A DNA stretch of 64,000 nucleotides from Propionibacteriaceae bacterium UBA7704 (GTDB taxonomy: Bacteria > Actinomycetota > Actinomycetes > Propionibacteriales > Propionibacteriaceae). Made by a program: the position numbers and the translations under genes. Positions 1 to 8,678 of this stretch are shown here, one piece after another. Position 1 is the first letter of the stretch. Each line of letters starts with the position of its first letter. The DNA is taken from assembly GCA_002482525.1 (NCBI GenBank), contig DLGC01000016.1, forward strand, positions 66,867-130,866. Direction: 5' to 3'. Below the pieces are notes generated by a model. It made no database searches, was not told where the DNA came from, and was given only the letters and a program-made list of their open reading frames with translations.

Positions 1-683
1 TCGTGCAGGCGATGGACGATGATCGCCTGGCGGAAGCCTTGGAGGAACTGCCCGAGGACGAGCAGGTCGACGTGATCGCGGCGATGGATACCGAGCGCGC
101 CGCTGATGTTCTCGGCGAGATGGATCCTGACGACGCGGCCGACCTGATCGCCGAACTGGAACCCACACTGGCTGAGACGCTGTTGCAGCGTATGGAGCCC
201 GAAGACGCCCAGGACGTTCGCGCCTTGCTGACCTACGATGCGTCCACTGCCGGTGGTTTGATGAACCCGGAACCGGTGGTGCTGGGTGTCGATGCCACTG
301 TGGCCGATGCACTGGCACAGGTGCGCCAGGAAGAAGTGACCCCGGCGATGGCAGCGTTGGCCTTCATCTGTCGCTCGCCGCTGGACACTCCGACGGGGCC
401 GTATCTGGGGGCGGTGCACATTCAACGACTCCTGCGAGAACCGCCGTCGGTTCCGGTGGTCGAGCTGATCGACCCCAATATCGCGCCGCTGACGCCGCAG
501 AGCAATGTCGCTCAGGTGAGCCGCTATTTCGCCACCTACGACTTGGTGTGTGCACCGGTGGTCAATGCCGAACGGCGGCTGCTGGGTGCGGTCACCGTTG
601 ATGACGTGCTCGACCACATCCTGCCCAGCGACTGGCGCGGGGTGCAGTTGGACCGGTTGGAGGTGGAGGTGACCGATGGCTGA
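1..683 (+). CDS. MgtE N-domain / CBS-pair protein (5' truncated by window edge)
   Basis: Only the C-terminal ~226 residues are inside the window and the frame is open at base 1, so the true start lies upstream. The visible part begins with the acidic helical repeats of the MgtE intracellular N domain (LADALEELPEDEQ-like and AADVLGEMDPDDAADLIAEL). It continues into a CBS pair opening with TAGGLMNPEPVV, the usual first strand of MgtE-type CBS modules. No MgtE transmembrane domain follows, so this is the soluble sensor-like form rather than a Mg2+ channel. In actinobacteria this protein typically precedes a DUF1003 gene and mrp, as here. Its stop overlaps the next start by 8 bases, indicating co-translation. 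Role in magnesium sensing is inferred from the domains only. Confidence 0.85.
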   Translation, partial: VQAMDDDRLAEALEELPEDEQVDVIAAMDTERAADVLGEMDPDDAADLIAELEPTLAETLLQRMEPEDAQDVRALLTYDASTAGGLMNPEPVVLGVDATVADALAQVRQEEVTPAMAALAFICRSPLDTPTGPYLGAVHIQRLLREPPSVPVVELIDPNIAPLTPQSNVAQVSRYFATYDLVCAPVVNAERRLLGAVTVDDVLDHILPSDWRGVQLDRLEVEVTDG

Positions 684-1170
684 CAAGAATCGCTTGGACA
701 CTCCCGGTCGCCGACGAAACGATTGGATCCCGCGGATGCGGGTGGACGGCGATGCCTTCGGCAGTTTTGCCGAGGAGTTCGCTCGCTGGATGGGGACCGC
801 TCGGTTCCTTTTCTGGATGACGGTGCTGATCATCGGCTGGCTGGTGTTCAACCTCACCATGAAGGGCCAAGCGCTGGATCCGTGGCCGTTCATGTTCCTG
901 ACGCTGGTGTTGTCGTTGCAGGCCTCCTACGCCGCCCCCCTGATCCTGCTGGCTCAGAACCGTCAGGAGGCGCGGGACCGGGTGAGTCTGGAGCACGACC
1001 GCGAGGTTGCGGCGCAGTCACGGGCGGACATGGACTTCCTGGCCCGTGAGATCGCCTCGCTGCGGATGCGGATGAATGATGTCGCCACCCGAGACTTCAT
1101 CCGTTCGGAATTGCGTGACTTGCTGGCCGAACTCCAGGAATCCGACGACGATTCCGAGCAGTCGGCCTGA
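676..1170 (+). CDS. DUF1003 domain membrane protein
   Basis: This 164-residue protein has a charged N-terminus, two hydrophobic segments (about residues 45-62 and 72-92) and the DUF1003 signature in which the second segment runs into PLILLAQNRQ followed by RDR. The C-terminal ~60 residues are charged and probably form a cytoplasmic coiled coil. It starts inside the end of the upstream MgtE-N/CBS gene and so is probably translated with it. The biochemical function of DUF1003 is not established; association with MgtE-like proteins suggests a part in metal-ion handling or envelope homeostasis, which is inference. Confidence 0.85.
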   Translation: MADKNRLDTPGRRRNDWIPRMRVDGDAFGSFAEEFARWMGTARFLFWMTVLIIGWLVFNLTMKGQALDPWPFMFLTLVLSLQASYAAPLILLAQNRQEARDRVSLEHDREVAAQSRADMDFLAREIASLRMRMNDVATRDFIRSELRDLLAELQESDDDSEQSA

Positions 1171-1218
1171 TCGCAGTTGGGGTGTCCTGCGGCGGCCTCA
1201 AGGCGCGGTTGGGTTGCC

Positions 1219-1270
1219 CTTCGTCAGGCTCAGGGTGTGGTTGGGTTCTCGTTGGCTGAGCGTGACGAAG
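1219..1270. repeat. Imperfect inverted repeat, CTTCG...CTGAG family
   Basis: Arms CTTCGTCAGGCTCAG (1219-1233) and CTGAGCGTGACGAAG (1256-1270) are reverse complements with one mismatch, separated by 22 bases. Related arms occur at 2486-2538 and 38909-39064. All lie between genes, so this is a dispersed REP-like element; it may fold as a hairpin in the transcript. Confidence 0.6.
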
Positions 1271-1322
1271 CCCGCGCCTGACCAACTCGCTCCGTCCGGA
1301 TCTCCTGACTAAGGTTGAGCTC

Positions 1323-2471
1323 ATGTCTGTTGAACTTCAGGCCGCGGTGAATGCGGCCCTGGCCACTGTGATCGATCCTGAGATCCACCGCCCTATCACC
1401 GACCTCGACATGGTCGACTCGGTGCGCATCAGTGACGATGGCGCGGTCGACATCACGGTGCTGCTGACCATCACCGGTTGCCCCATGGCCAACACCATCG
1501 AAGCCGACGTGCGCGAGCGCGTCACCGCCATCGAGGGCGTCACCAGCTTGGAGCTGACGATGTCGAGCATGAACGACGAGCAGCGGGCAGCGCTGAAGCG
1601 CAAATTGCGCGGCGGTCAGGAGGAACGCGACATCCCGTTCAGCCATCCGGACTCGCGCACCCAGGTGCTGCTGGTGGCCTCCGGTAAAGGTGGCGTAGGG
1701 AAGAGCTCGGTCACGGTGAACCTGGCCATGGCGCTGGCTGCCGCCGGACGCAGCGTCGGCGTGCTCGACGCCGACATCTACGGGCACTCGGTGCCGCAGA
1801 TGCTCGGTTTGATGGAGTCCAACCCGACGATGGTCGAGGGCATGATCATGCCGGTCCCGAGCATGGGCCTGAAAGTGATCAGCATCGGCATGCTCAAGGA
1901 GAGCCGCGAGCAGGTGATCGCGTGGCGCGGGCCGATCCTGGATCGGGCTTTGCAGCAGTTCCTCGCCGATGTGTACTGGGGCGATCTGGACTTCCTGGTG
2001 GTCGATCTGCCGCCGGGTACCGGTGATGTGGCGCTGTCTCTGGGTCAGAAGCTGCCCAATGCGGAGGTGGTCGTTGTGACGACCCCGCAGGCGGCGGCCG
2101 CCGAAGTCGCCGAACGCGCCGGCACCATGGCCTCGATGCTGGAGCAGAAGGTCATCGGTGTGGTGGAGAACATGGCTTTCCTCGACGTGGTCTGCCCTCA
2201 TTGTGGTCAGAGTCATCGCGTGGATGTCTTCGGAACCGGCGGCGGCACCGAAGTGGCTTCCACCTTGACCCAGCGGCTGGGCTACGACGTGCCGCTGTTG
2301 GCGCAGATCCCGATGGATCCGGGGATGGCCAGCGGTGGCGATGATGGTGTGCCGCTGGTGGCCAGCGATCCGACCCGCCCGGCATCGGTGGCGATCACCG
2401 CGCTCGCCGAGCAGTTGTCGGCGCGGCGTCCTTCACTGGTTGGCAAGAATCTTGGTGTCACGCCGGTCTGA
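1323..2471 (+). CDS. mrp: Mrp/NBP35 family Fe-S carrier ATPase
   Basis: The 382-residue protein has an N-terminal MIP18/DUF59 domain (residues ~1-90) followed by a deviant P-loop ATPase. The Walker A SGKGGVGKSS lies near residue 120, a switch motif DADIYGHS follows, and DLPPGTGD is the Walker B region. A CPHC motif near residue 290 supplies the paired cysteines that bridge an Fe-S cluster in Mrp dimers. Length and order are normal for actinobacterial Mrp. It is a cytoplasmic cluster carrier for Fe-S apoproteins. The ATG at 1323 gives the complete N-terminal domain. It follows the MgtE-N/DUF1003 pair after a 150-base gap that holds an inverted repeat. Confidence 0.93.
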   Translation: MSVELQAAVNAALATVIDPEIHRPITDLDMVDSVRISDDGAVDITVLLTITGCPMANTIEADVRERVTAIEGVTSLELTMSSMNDEQRAALKRKLRGGQEERDIPFSHPDSRTQVLLVASGKGGVGKSSVTVNLAMALAAAGRSVGVLDADIYGHSVPQMLGLMESNPTMVEGMIMPVPSMGLKVISIGMLKESREQVIAWRGPILDRALQQFLADVYWGDLDFLVVDLPPGTGDVALSLGQKLPNAEVVVVTTPQAAAAEVAERAGTMASMLEQKVIGVVENMAFLDVVCPHCGQSHRVDVFGTGGGTEVASTLTQRLGYDVPLLAQIPMDPGMASGGDDGVPLVASDPTRPASVAITALAEQLSARRPSLVGKNLGVTPV

Positions 2472-2485
2472 TCGGTTGCCGTCGG

Positions 2486-2538
2486 CTTCGACACGCTCAG
2501 CCAGCGGCGGTACCTACAGTTCCCTGAGCTTGTCGAAG
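2486..2538. repeat. Imperfect inverted repeat, CTTCGACA...CTGAG family
   Basis: Arms CTTCGACACGCTCAG (2486-2500) and CTGAGCTTGTCGAAG (2524-2538) form a near-perfect inverted repeat in the gap between mrp and the lyase gene. It belongs to the same family as 1219-1270 and 38909-39064. Confidence 0.65.
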
Positions 2539-2582
2539 GGCACCCCGCTGTCGGCTTCCAGACGGTGCAATAGGCTTGAAGT

Positions 2583-3539
2583 GTGAGTGAAGCCAGTCGT
2601 CCGCAAAGCCGCGCAGTGCCGCGCCGCACCATTCTGGCCGTGCCGGGTTCCTCCGACCGGTTCATCGAGAAGGCTCGCACGCTGCCCGTCGACGGGCTCT
2701 TCCTCGACCTGGAGGATGCGGTTGCGCCGGCGGTGAAGGCTGAATCGCGAGCGCGCATCATCGAGGCGCTCGAATTCGGTGCGGGATTCGCTGCCGGGCT
2801 GGTCACCGTTCGGGTCAACGGCTGGGAGAGTCCGTGGACCTACGCCGATGTGATCGAGGTCGTCTCCGGCGCCGGTGGCAAGATCGATGCGCTGGTGCTT
2901 CCCAAGACCACCTGCGCTGCTGAGGTGAAGGCCTTGGATCTGCTGCTCACCCAGGTCGAGCACAGTGTCGGACTGCCGGTGGGACGCATCGGCATCGAGG
3001 CCCAGATCGAAGATGCCATCGGCTTGCTGCACGTTTCCGAGATCGCCCAGGCCAGTCCGCGACTGGCGTCCTTGGTTTTCGGCCCGGGGGATTTCATGGC
3101 CAGCCTGGGCATGGGGGGTCTGAATGTCGGAGCCCAACCGGAGGGTTACCCTGCCGATGCCTTCCACCACGTCCTGATGTCGATTCTGGTCGCGGCTCGT
3201 GCTCATGGTCTGCAAGCGATCGATGGTCCCTATGTGGCGATCCGAGATGTCGAAGGCTTCCGTCGCTCCGCGGAACTGAGCGCCGCTTTGGGTTATGACG
3301 GCAAATGGGTGCTGCACCCGGCTCAGGTCGATGCCGGCAACGAGGTGTTTTCACCCCGCGCGGCCGACTTCGAGCGAGCACAGCGAATCATGTTCGCCTA
3401 CGCTGAAGCGATCGATGCCGCCCATGGTGCGGTCGGCGCGATCGTGGTCGATGACGAAATGGTTGATGAGGCCGGAGTGAAACTGGCCGCGGCGATCCTC
3501 GCCCGAGGGCGTGCCGCCGGAATGGAGGTGACCGAATGA
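2583..3539 (+). CDS. HpcH/HpaI (citrate lyase beta) family CoA-ester lyase
   Basis: The 318-residue protein matches the CitE-like CoA-ester lyase fold. It opens with RRTILAVPGSSDRFIEKA, then has the metal-site strand GLFLDLEDAVAP, the RVNG substrate-loop motif, IEAQIEDAIGLLHV carrying the second metal-binding acid, and FGPGDFMASLG. Such enzymes cleave or form malyl-, citramalyl- or (3S)-malyl-CoA-type thioesters in the cytoplasm; the exact substrate cannot be read from the sequence. The start is GTG at 2583. Its stop overlaps the next start (ATGA), so it is co-translated with the stress protein, which is not an obvious metabolic partner. Confidence 0.85.
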   Translation: MSEASRPQSRAVPRRTILAVPGSSDRFIEKARTLPVDGLFLDLEDAVAPAVKAESRARIIEALEFGAGFAAGLVTVRVNGWESPWTYADVIEVVSGAGGKIDALVLPKTTCAAEVKALDLLLTQVEHSVGLPVGRIGIEAQIEDAIGLLHVSEIAQASPRLASLVFGPGDFMASLGMGGLNVGAQPEGYPADAFHHVLMSILVAARAHGLQAIDGPYVAIRDVEGFRRSAELSAALGYDGKWVLHPAQVDAGNEVFSPRAADFERAQRIMFAYAEAIDAAHGAVGAIVVDDEMVDEAGVKLAAAILARGRAAGMEVTE

Positions 3540-4216
3540 GTTCGATGCAGTCGGCTCGCATGAGCAATCTGTTCGAGTTGGAATACCCTCAGTCGGTGGG
3601 GGTTTATGACTCCTATCCCGAGGCGCAGAAGGTGGTCGATTTCCTGGCCGATTCCAAGTTCCCGGTGCAGAACCTGGCCATTGTGGGCACTGAGCTCCGA
3701 TCTGTTGAACGGGTTACCGGGCGGCGCACGTGGGCGACGGTGTTCGGGGTAGGTCTGCAGAACGGCGTCACCACCGGGTTGTTGGTTTCGATGCTCATGT
3801 GGTTCCTGCAGCCCAACGAGAACTTCATGCTGCTGTTGGCCTACGGACTGAGTATGGGCTTGGTCGTGGGCGTCGTAATTTCGGTGGTGGCCCACCTGAT
3901 GACTCGCGGGCGCCGTGACTTCACTTCGGTGAGCCAGACCGTGGCGACCAAGTACGAAATTCTGGCCGAACACAAAGTGGCCGCGCAGGCACGCGACATG
4001 GTCGCCACTATGCTGGGGGCTCGTGCGGCGATGTTTGCACCTCCCCAGCAGCAATTCGGCTACCCCGGGCCGGCGAGTTACCCGTCCGCCAGTTATGGCC
4101 CACCGCCGCCACCGGAGCAGTTTCCGATGCCGCCGAGTGCGCCTCGCGACGCGGACACCGCTGGGTCCGACTCGCGGACGCCGTCCGGTGACGATGACTC
4201 GGGGCGCTCCAACTGA
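3536..4216 (+). CDS. General stress protein 17M-like membrane protein
   Basis: The 226-residue protein carries a General stress protein 17M/YflT-like domain at residues ~20-80 (VGVYDSYPEAQKVVDFLADS... then AIVGTELRSVERVTGR). Two hydrophobic segments follow (GVTTGLLVSMLMWFL and LLLAYGLSMGLVVGVVISVVAHL). The C-terminal ~65 residues are a low-complexity Pro/Tyr/Ser tail, probably disordered. The domain name comes from Bacillus stress proteins; a molecular activity is not known. It overlaps the upstream lyase gene by 4 bases. Confidence 0.8.
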   Translation: MSSMQSARMSNLFELEYPQSVGVYDSYPEAQKVVDFLADSKFPVQNLAIVGTELRSVERVTGRRTWATVFGVGLQNGVTTGLLVSMLMWFLQPNENFMLLLAYGLSMGLVVGVVISVVAHLMTRGRRDFTSVSQTVATKYEILAEHKVAAQARDMVATMLGARAAMFAPPQQQFGYPGPASYPSASYGPPPPPEQFPMPPSAPRDADTAGSDSRTPSGDDDSGRSN

Positions 4217-4388
4217 GGTCCGAATTACCAACGACACGAATCTGCTGATTTTAGAGAGAAGTCGACGGGGAGTCTGCTCTTCGCGATAGGGTGCCATCAC
4301 ATCGGGTTCGAGGGGGATCGTCGACTTGGTCGTGGGCGTCGTAAGCGCTCAATCCCCTTCGGCGACTGCTGAGGAAAGGGAATTGACA

Positions 4389-4637
4389 ATGTCGAATGTC
4401 CAGATGCCGCCGCCCCCGCCGCCGGCTCAAAATGACACCGGAAGCTTCGGGTGGGCCGTCCTCGGATTCTTCATTCCGATCGTGGGCCTGATCCTTTGGC
4501 TGGTGTGGAAAGACACGCGTCCGAAGGACTCCGTTCAGTCGCGCAACGGCTTCATTGCCGGTCTGATCGTTGGCGTGATCTTCTCGATCATCTACACGAT
4601 CGCGATGAGTGCACTTATCGCGAGTGCTGGCTACTGA
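4389..4637 (+). CDS. Small proline-rich membrane protein, unknown function
   Basis: ATG at 4389 is preceded at 8 bases by GAGGAAAGGG (4371-4380), a strong ribosome-binding site, so earlier in-frame starts are disfavoured. The 82-residue product has a PPPPPP stretch at the N-terminus and two membrane segments (about residues 19-36 and 53-75) joined by a basic loop VWKDTRPKDSVQSRNG. This layout is common in small bacterial membrane proteins without assigned function. It stands alone and ends just before a strong terminator. Confidence 0.75.
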   Translation: MSNVQMPPPPPPAQNDTGSFGWAVLGFFIPIVGLILWLVWKDTRPKDSVQSRNGFIAGLIVGVIFSIIYTIAMSALIASAGY

Positions 4638-4648
4638 TCTACAACGCA

Positions 4649-4691
4649 CGGTGGGGCCGCCTGGACATTTCCAGACGGCCCCACCGTGTTT
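4649..4691. terminator. Strong hairpin terminator between convergent genes
   Basis: Arms CGGTGGGGCCG and CGGCCCCACCG extend with CTGGA/TCCAG to a stem of ~16 pairs with one internal mismatch, followed on the + strand by TGTTTGTTG. It lies between the small membrane protein (+) and trpB2 (-) and can serve both. Confidence 0.85.
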
Positions 4692-4712
4692 GTTGATACC
4701 GATCGTCAGGGA

Positions 4713-6029
4713 TCAGCTGTCTGCCATGTTGCCCGACAGGTACTCCGCATAGGCCGGCAGGTCGAGCTGACCTGAGCCGGATACTCCGATCACAATCACC
4801 GGAGACTCACCGGCTTCGGTGGCTGCCCGAGCCTGACGAATCGCCCCAGCGATGGCGTGATTGGATTCCGACGCGGGCACGATCGCCTCAGCGCGGGAGA
4901 ACAGCACCCCGGCTTCGAAGGCCTCCAACTGGCCGATGGCGACCGCGTCGATGAGCTTCTCGTGGTAGAGGTGGCTCACTAGTGGCGACATGCCGTGATA
5001 GCGCAGCCCACCGGCATGGACCGGATCGGGCACGAACTCCGCGCCGAGGGAGTACATCTTCAACAGCGGCGTCAGGTGGGCCGTGTCACCGAAGTCGTAC
5101 TTGTATTCGCCTTCGGTCAGGGACGGTGCGGCCTTCGGCTCGCAGGCGACGATGGTGGTGGACTGGCGTCCTTCCAGATTCTCGCGAACGAAGGGGAAGC
5201 TGATACCGGCGAGGTTGGAGCCGCCGCCGGCGCAGGCGAACAGATAGTCCACGGCAGGCTCCTCGAACAGTTCCAGTTGCTTGAGGACCTCTTGGCCGAT
5301 GATCGTCTGATGCAGCGCGACGTGATTGAGTACCGAGCCCAACGAGTAGCTGGCGTTCGGGTCCTTGGCTGCAGCCTCCACGGCTTCTGAGATCGCCATG
5401 CCCAGGCTGCCGGTGGTGTCGGGGAACTGCTCGCGCAGTGCCCGTCCGGCCTCGGTCAACTCTGAAGGGCTGGCCACGGCCTTGGCGCCGAACGTCTCCA
5501 TCAGATAGTGACGGTAGGGCTTGCTCTCGTAGGAGGAGCGCACCTGCCAGATGTCACAACTCAGGCCGAAGACCTGGCAGGCGTAGGCAAGCGCCGAACC
5601 CCACTGTCCGGCACCGGTCTCGGTAGTGAGCCGGGTGCGTCCGGCGATCTTGTTGAAATAGGCCTGTGCAACCGCAGAGTTGGTCTTGTGGCTGCCCACC
5701 GGGGACGCGCCCTCGTACTTGTAGTAGATCTTTGCAGTGGTGCCCAGAGCGGCTTCGAGGCGGTGTGCCCGGAAGAAGGGCGAGGGTCGCCACAGCCGAT
5801 AGATGTCGTGGACCTCCTGCGGGATTTCAATCCAGCGTTCGGTGCTCCCTTCCTGCTCGATGAGGCCCATCGGGAAGAGCGGCTCGAGGTCGGCCGGTAC
5901 CAGCGGCTGCTGGGTGCCGGGGTGCAAGTGTGGCGGTGGCGGGGTGGGCAGGTCGGCGACGATGTTGTACCAGTGCGTTGGCATCTGGGCTTCGTCTAGC
6001 ACCACCTTGGTCTGCTTCGGATCTGACAT
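4713..6029 (-). CDS. trpB: TrpB2-type tryptophan synthase beta subunit
   Basis: The 438-residue protein is a TrpB2-like PLP enzyme, longer than canonical TrpB1 (~400). The PLP lysine is in GSHKTNSA (Lys115). The GAGQWGSALA region and the phosphate-binding Gly-rich loop ACAGGGSNLAG follow, and the C-terminus has VSGSGQLDLPAY. TrpB2 condenses indole, or in some lineages phosphoserine, with serine to make tryptophan in the cytoplasm. No trp operon gene is next to it, as is usual for TrpB2. The 235 bases upstream (6030-6264) contain only weak hairpins; I see no T-box or riboswitch core there. GAAGGAATCC precedes the ATG. Confidence 0.9.
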   Translation of the reverse strand: MSDPKQTKVVLDEAQMPTHWYNIVADLPTPPPPHLHPGTQQPLVPADLEPLFPMGLIEQEGSTERWIEIPQEVHDIYRLWRPSPFFRAHRLEAALGTTAKIYYKYEGASPVGSHKTNSAVAQAYFNKIAGRTRLTTETGAGQWGSALAYACQVFGLSCDIWQVRSSYESKPYRHYLMETFGAKAVASPSELTEAGRALREQFPDTTGSLGMAISEAVEAAAKDPNASYSLGSVLNHVALHQTIIGQEVLKQLELFEEPAVDYLFACAGGGSNLAGISFPFVRENLEGRQSTTIVACEPKAAPSLTEGEYKYDFGDTAHLTPLLKMYSLGAEFVPDPVHAGGLRYHGMSPLVSHLYHEKLIDAVAIGQLEAFEAGVLFSRAEAIVPASESNHAIAGAIRQARAATEAGESPVIVIGVSGSGQLDLPAYAEYLSGNMADS

Positions 6030-6264
6030 GTGGATTCCTTCACCTAGTTCTGAGGACCGCCCTCTCGGCTGCGCTCCCGCGGAGCACTCTAGGGCTCCGC
6101 AGGCCCGTTGTCGCCTGGTTCCTTCTCAGTGGTCCCGCAGTGGGCCGTGAACGCCCGACGGGCGCGCACGGCCAGGCGTGGCAGCGGGCGTCGAAGAGGT
6201 CCCCTGATGCACTCTTCCGTCGCTGCACACGCCTTGTTGGGGCCGAGCCGGGAGCAAGGTCGAA

Positions 6265-7746
6265 TCAGCCCTGGCGGGCCCAGACGGCGGCCATCCAGGC
6301 CTCGACCTCGTCGGGGTCGCGCGGCAGGTGGTCGGACAGGATCTCGCAGCCGTCCTCGGTGATGACGATGTCATCCTCGATGCGCACCCCGATGCCGCGC
6401 AGTTCCTCGGGCACCAGCAGGTCGGTGGCCTTGAAATAGATCCCCGGTTCCACCGTGAACACCATCCCGGGACGCAGCACCGCGTCGCGGTAGTTCTCCT
6501 GACGAGCCTGGGCGCAGTCGTGCACGTCGAGGCCCAGGTGGTGGGAGGTGCCGTGCACCATCCAGCGACGATGATGGCCGCCGGTTTCGGGGTTCAAGGA
6601 CTCCTCGGCGCTGACCGGCAGCAGCCCCCATTCCTCCAGGTACTTCGCGACCACGGCGATGGCGGCGGCATGCACGTCGGAGAAGGTCGCGCCGGGCTTG
6701 GCGGCGGCGAAACCTGCCGCCTGGGCGTCCCGGACGGCGGTGTAGACCTTGCGTTGGGCGGGGCTGAAGCGACCGGAGACAGGCATGGTGCGGGTGATGT
6801 CGGCGGTGTAGAGGGTGTCGGTCTCGATGCCGGCGTCCATCAGCAACAGGTCGGCACCCTCGATGTCACCATCGTTGCGGATCCAATGCAGGGTGTTGGC
6901 GTGATCGCCGCTGGCGGCGATGGTGTCGTAGCCCACGGCATTGCCCAGATGGCGGGCGTGCAAACCGAAGATGCCCTCCACCCACCGCTCGCCGCGGCCC
7001 TGGCTCACTGCGGTGGGGAGTTCCGCCACGACCGCCTCGAAAGCCTTGGCCGTGTCCGCGCAGGCGCGTCGCAACTCGGCGAGTTCGAAGTCGTCCTTGA
7101 TCAGGCGGGCTTCGGACAGTGCCACGGTGAACTCGGCATCGGCGGCGTGGGCGCTTTCCAGTTCCACACCGGCCTGCAGCCGCAGCGCGTCGGTGAGCAG
7201 ATCCAAGGCGGGGTCGGCCTCGCGCAGCAACCGCACCGGGACCTTTCCGAGATCCTTGCTCAGTGCGGTCTGGAACTCCGAGATCGGCGCGCACCGCAGG
7301 CCCGTCAGCGCCTCCATCTCGAGCAGTGACTCTCGGGTGCCGACCCACATTTCGCCATAGCGGGCATCGGCATAGAACTCCGAATCGGTGCGCGGCGCGC
7401 GTGGCTTGAAATACAGCGTGGCTTCGGCATCGGGTTCGATCACCAGCACCGCATCGGGCTCGCGATCGGTTCCCAGGCCGGTCAGCCAAGCGAAAGCAGA
7501 GTGTGGCCGGAATCGATAGTCGGTGTCGTTGGACCGTACCTGGAACACTCCGGCCGGAATGACCAGGCGTTCACCGCTGAATCCAGAAGCGAATTGGCTG
7601 CGGCGGGCTGCAGCCGGTGTCGCTGCCGGGAGTCGCTTCGGAGGCTGGCTGGGGTAGGGCGCCCACCCCGTCGGGATGAACTCGATGAATGCTGGTGAAA
7701 ATGGGTTCTGGCGATTGGGGAGCTTGGCCGTCGATTCCTCGTCCAT
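6265..7746 (-). CDS. pepP: Xaa-Pro aminopeptidase (aminopeptidase P, M24B)
   Basis: The 493-residue protein has the two-domain architecture of aminopeptidase P. An N-terminal creatinase-like domain (residues ~45-190) precedes a pita-bread M24 domain. The dinuclear metal ligands are visible in order: LLLMDAGIETDTLYTADITR (two Asp), HGTSHHLGLDVHD (His), VFTVEPGIYF (Glu) and VRIEDDIVIT (Glu). It removes N-terminal residues that precede proline, in the cytoplasm. The first ~40 residues are a non-catalytic extension typical of actinobacterial PepP. It is a separate unit from trpB2. Confidence 0.92.
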   Translation of the reverse strand: MDEESTAKLPNRQNPFSPAFIEFIPTGWAPYPSQPPKRLPAATPAAARRSQFASGFSGERLVIPAGVFQVRSNDTDYRFRPHSAFAWLTGLGTDREPDAVLVIEPDAEATLYFKPRAPRTDSEFYADARYGEMWVGTRESLLEMEALTGLRCAPISEFQTALSKDLGKVPVRLLREADPALDLLTDALRLQAGVELESAHAADAEFTVALSEARLIKDDFELAELRRACADTAKAFEAVVAELPTAVSQGRGERWVEGIFGLHARHLGNAVGYDTIAASGDHANTLHWIRNDGDIEGADLLLMDAGIETDTLYTADITRTMPVSGRFSPAQRKVYTAVRDAQAAGFAAAKPGATFSDVHAAAIAVVAKYLEEWGLLPVSAEESLNPETGGHHRRWMVHGTSHHLGLDVHDCAQARQENYRDAVLRPGMVFTVEPGIYFKATDLLVPEELRGIGVRIEDDIVITEDGCEILSDHLPRDPDEVEAWMAAVWARQG

Positions 7747-7820
7747 ACCCTGATGCTAACCCCATGAACGGGGGTGGATGTGTCCAGTAGAGTCGGAGCT
7801 CACAACTTAAGGAGGCCCCG

Positions 7821-8555
7821 ATGAAGGCTGCCGCGTCGGCTCAGCGACGACTCCTCGACCTGCAGGCCGAGGACACCGCGATCGCCCAACTCACCCATCG
7901 CAAGACGACCTTGCCCGAGCATGAGGTCATTGCCAAGGGCAAGGAGGAGCGCGCACAGGTGGCAGCGTCCCTGGTGGCGACCCGAACCCGCTTGGGCGAC
8001 TTCACCGCCGAAGTCGAGAAGGCGGAGTCCGACCTGGTGCCGGTCAAAGAGCGCCTGGCCCGTGACATCAAGCGACGTGACGACGGTCTGGTGACCGATC
8101 CGCGGGGTTTTGCCGCGCTCGCTGATGAGATCGAGCATCTGGGTAAGCGGATCTCCGACCTGGAGGACGCCCAGCTGGAGGCCATGGAGCAGCTGGAAGT
8201 CGCAACGGCTGAGGAGGCCGAGCTCGCCGATCAGGTCCTCGAACTGGAGAACTCGCTGCGCGCAGTCATCGCCGCGCGCGACGAGCAGCTCGCCGGTTTG
8301 GACGCCGAGATCGCCGGCCATCAACAGGCCCGGGACGCCGCGGCCGCCGAGCTGCCGGCAGATCTGGTCGCGCTCTACGACCGGATCCGGGTCAAGGCGG
8401 GAGGTTTGGGGGCCGCCGAGTTGAAGGCTCGTCGCTGTGGTGGCTGCCAGATCGAAGCGACCGCGACGGCGCTGGCCGAGTACGCCGCAGCCGCCGAAGA
8501 TGAGGTGTTGCGCTGCGAGGAGTGCGAGCGGATTCTGGTGCGATCCGGCAGTTGA
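7821..8555 (+). CDS. Coiled-coil / C4 zinc-ribbon protein
   Basis: Residues ~5-185 are almost entirely charged heptad-like helix, forming a long coiled-coil hairpin. The C-terminus has two CxxC knuckles (RRCGGCQI and LRCEECERIL) about 27 residues apart, the C4 zinc ribbon of the family formerly called DUF164. The start ATG follows TAAGGAGG at ideal spacing. Members are widespread in actinobacteria, often near RNase P RNA or RNase H genes, but have no proven function; a nucleic-acid-binding or scaffold role is inference. rnpB lies 1.4 kb downstream. Confidence 0.85.
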   Translation: MKAAASAQRRLLDLQAEDTAIAQLTHRKTTLPEHEVIAKGKEERAQVAASLVATRTRLGDFTAEVEKAESDLVPVKERLARDIKRRDDGLVTDPRGFAALADEIEHLGKRISDLEDAQLEAMEQLEVATAEEAELADQVLELENSLRAVIAARDEQLAGLDAEIAGHQQARDAAAAELPADLVALYDRIRVKAGGLGAAELKARRCGGCQIEATATALAEYAAAAEDEVLRCEECERILVRSGS

Positions 8556-8678
8556 GTCGCGCCGTGGGGAGCAGCACGGTGTCCGGTCACGGAGCCGAAG
8601 CCGGCGGCGTTTGGTTCGTTGCCGGAGCGCCGAGCGGGTCGACTTCGAGTTGGTCGCGCGGCGTGATAGTTAACTGAA

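Noticed and set aside
1230..2216. 328-codon minus-strand frame inside mrp
   Set aside because: Shadow of mrp: His/Asp/Arg-rich, no motifs.
6030..6264. T-box, TPP or SAM riboswitch upstream of trpB2
   Set aside because: No T-box TGGNACCGCG, CTGAGA or SAM core motif; only a GAAGAG/CTCTTC hairpin.
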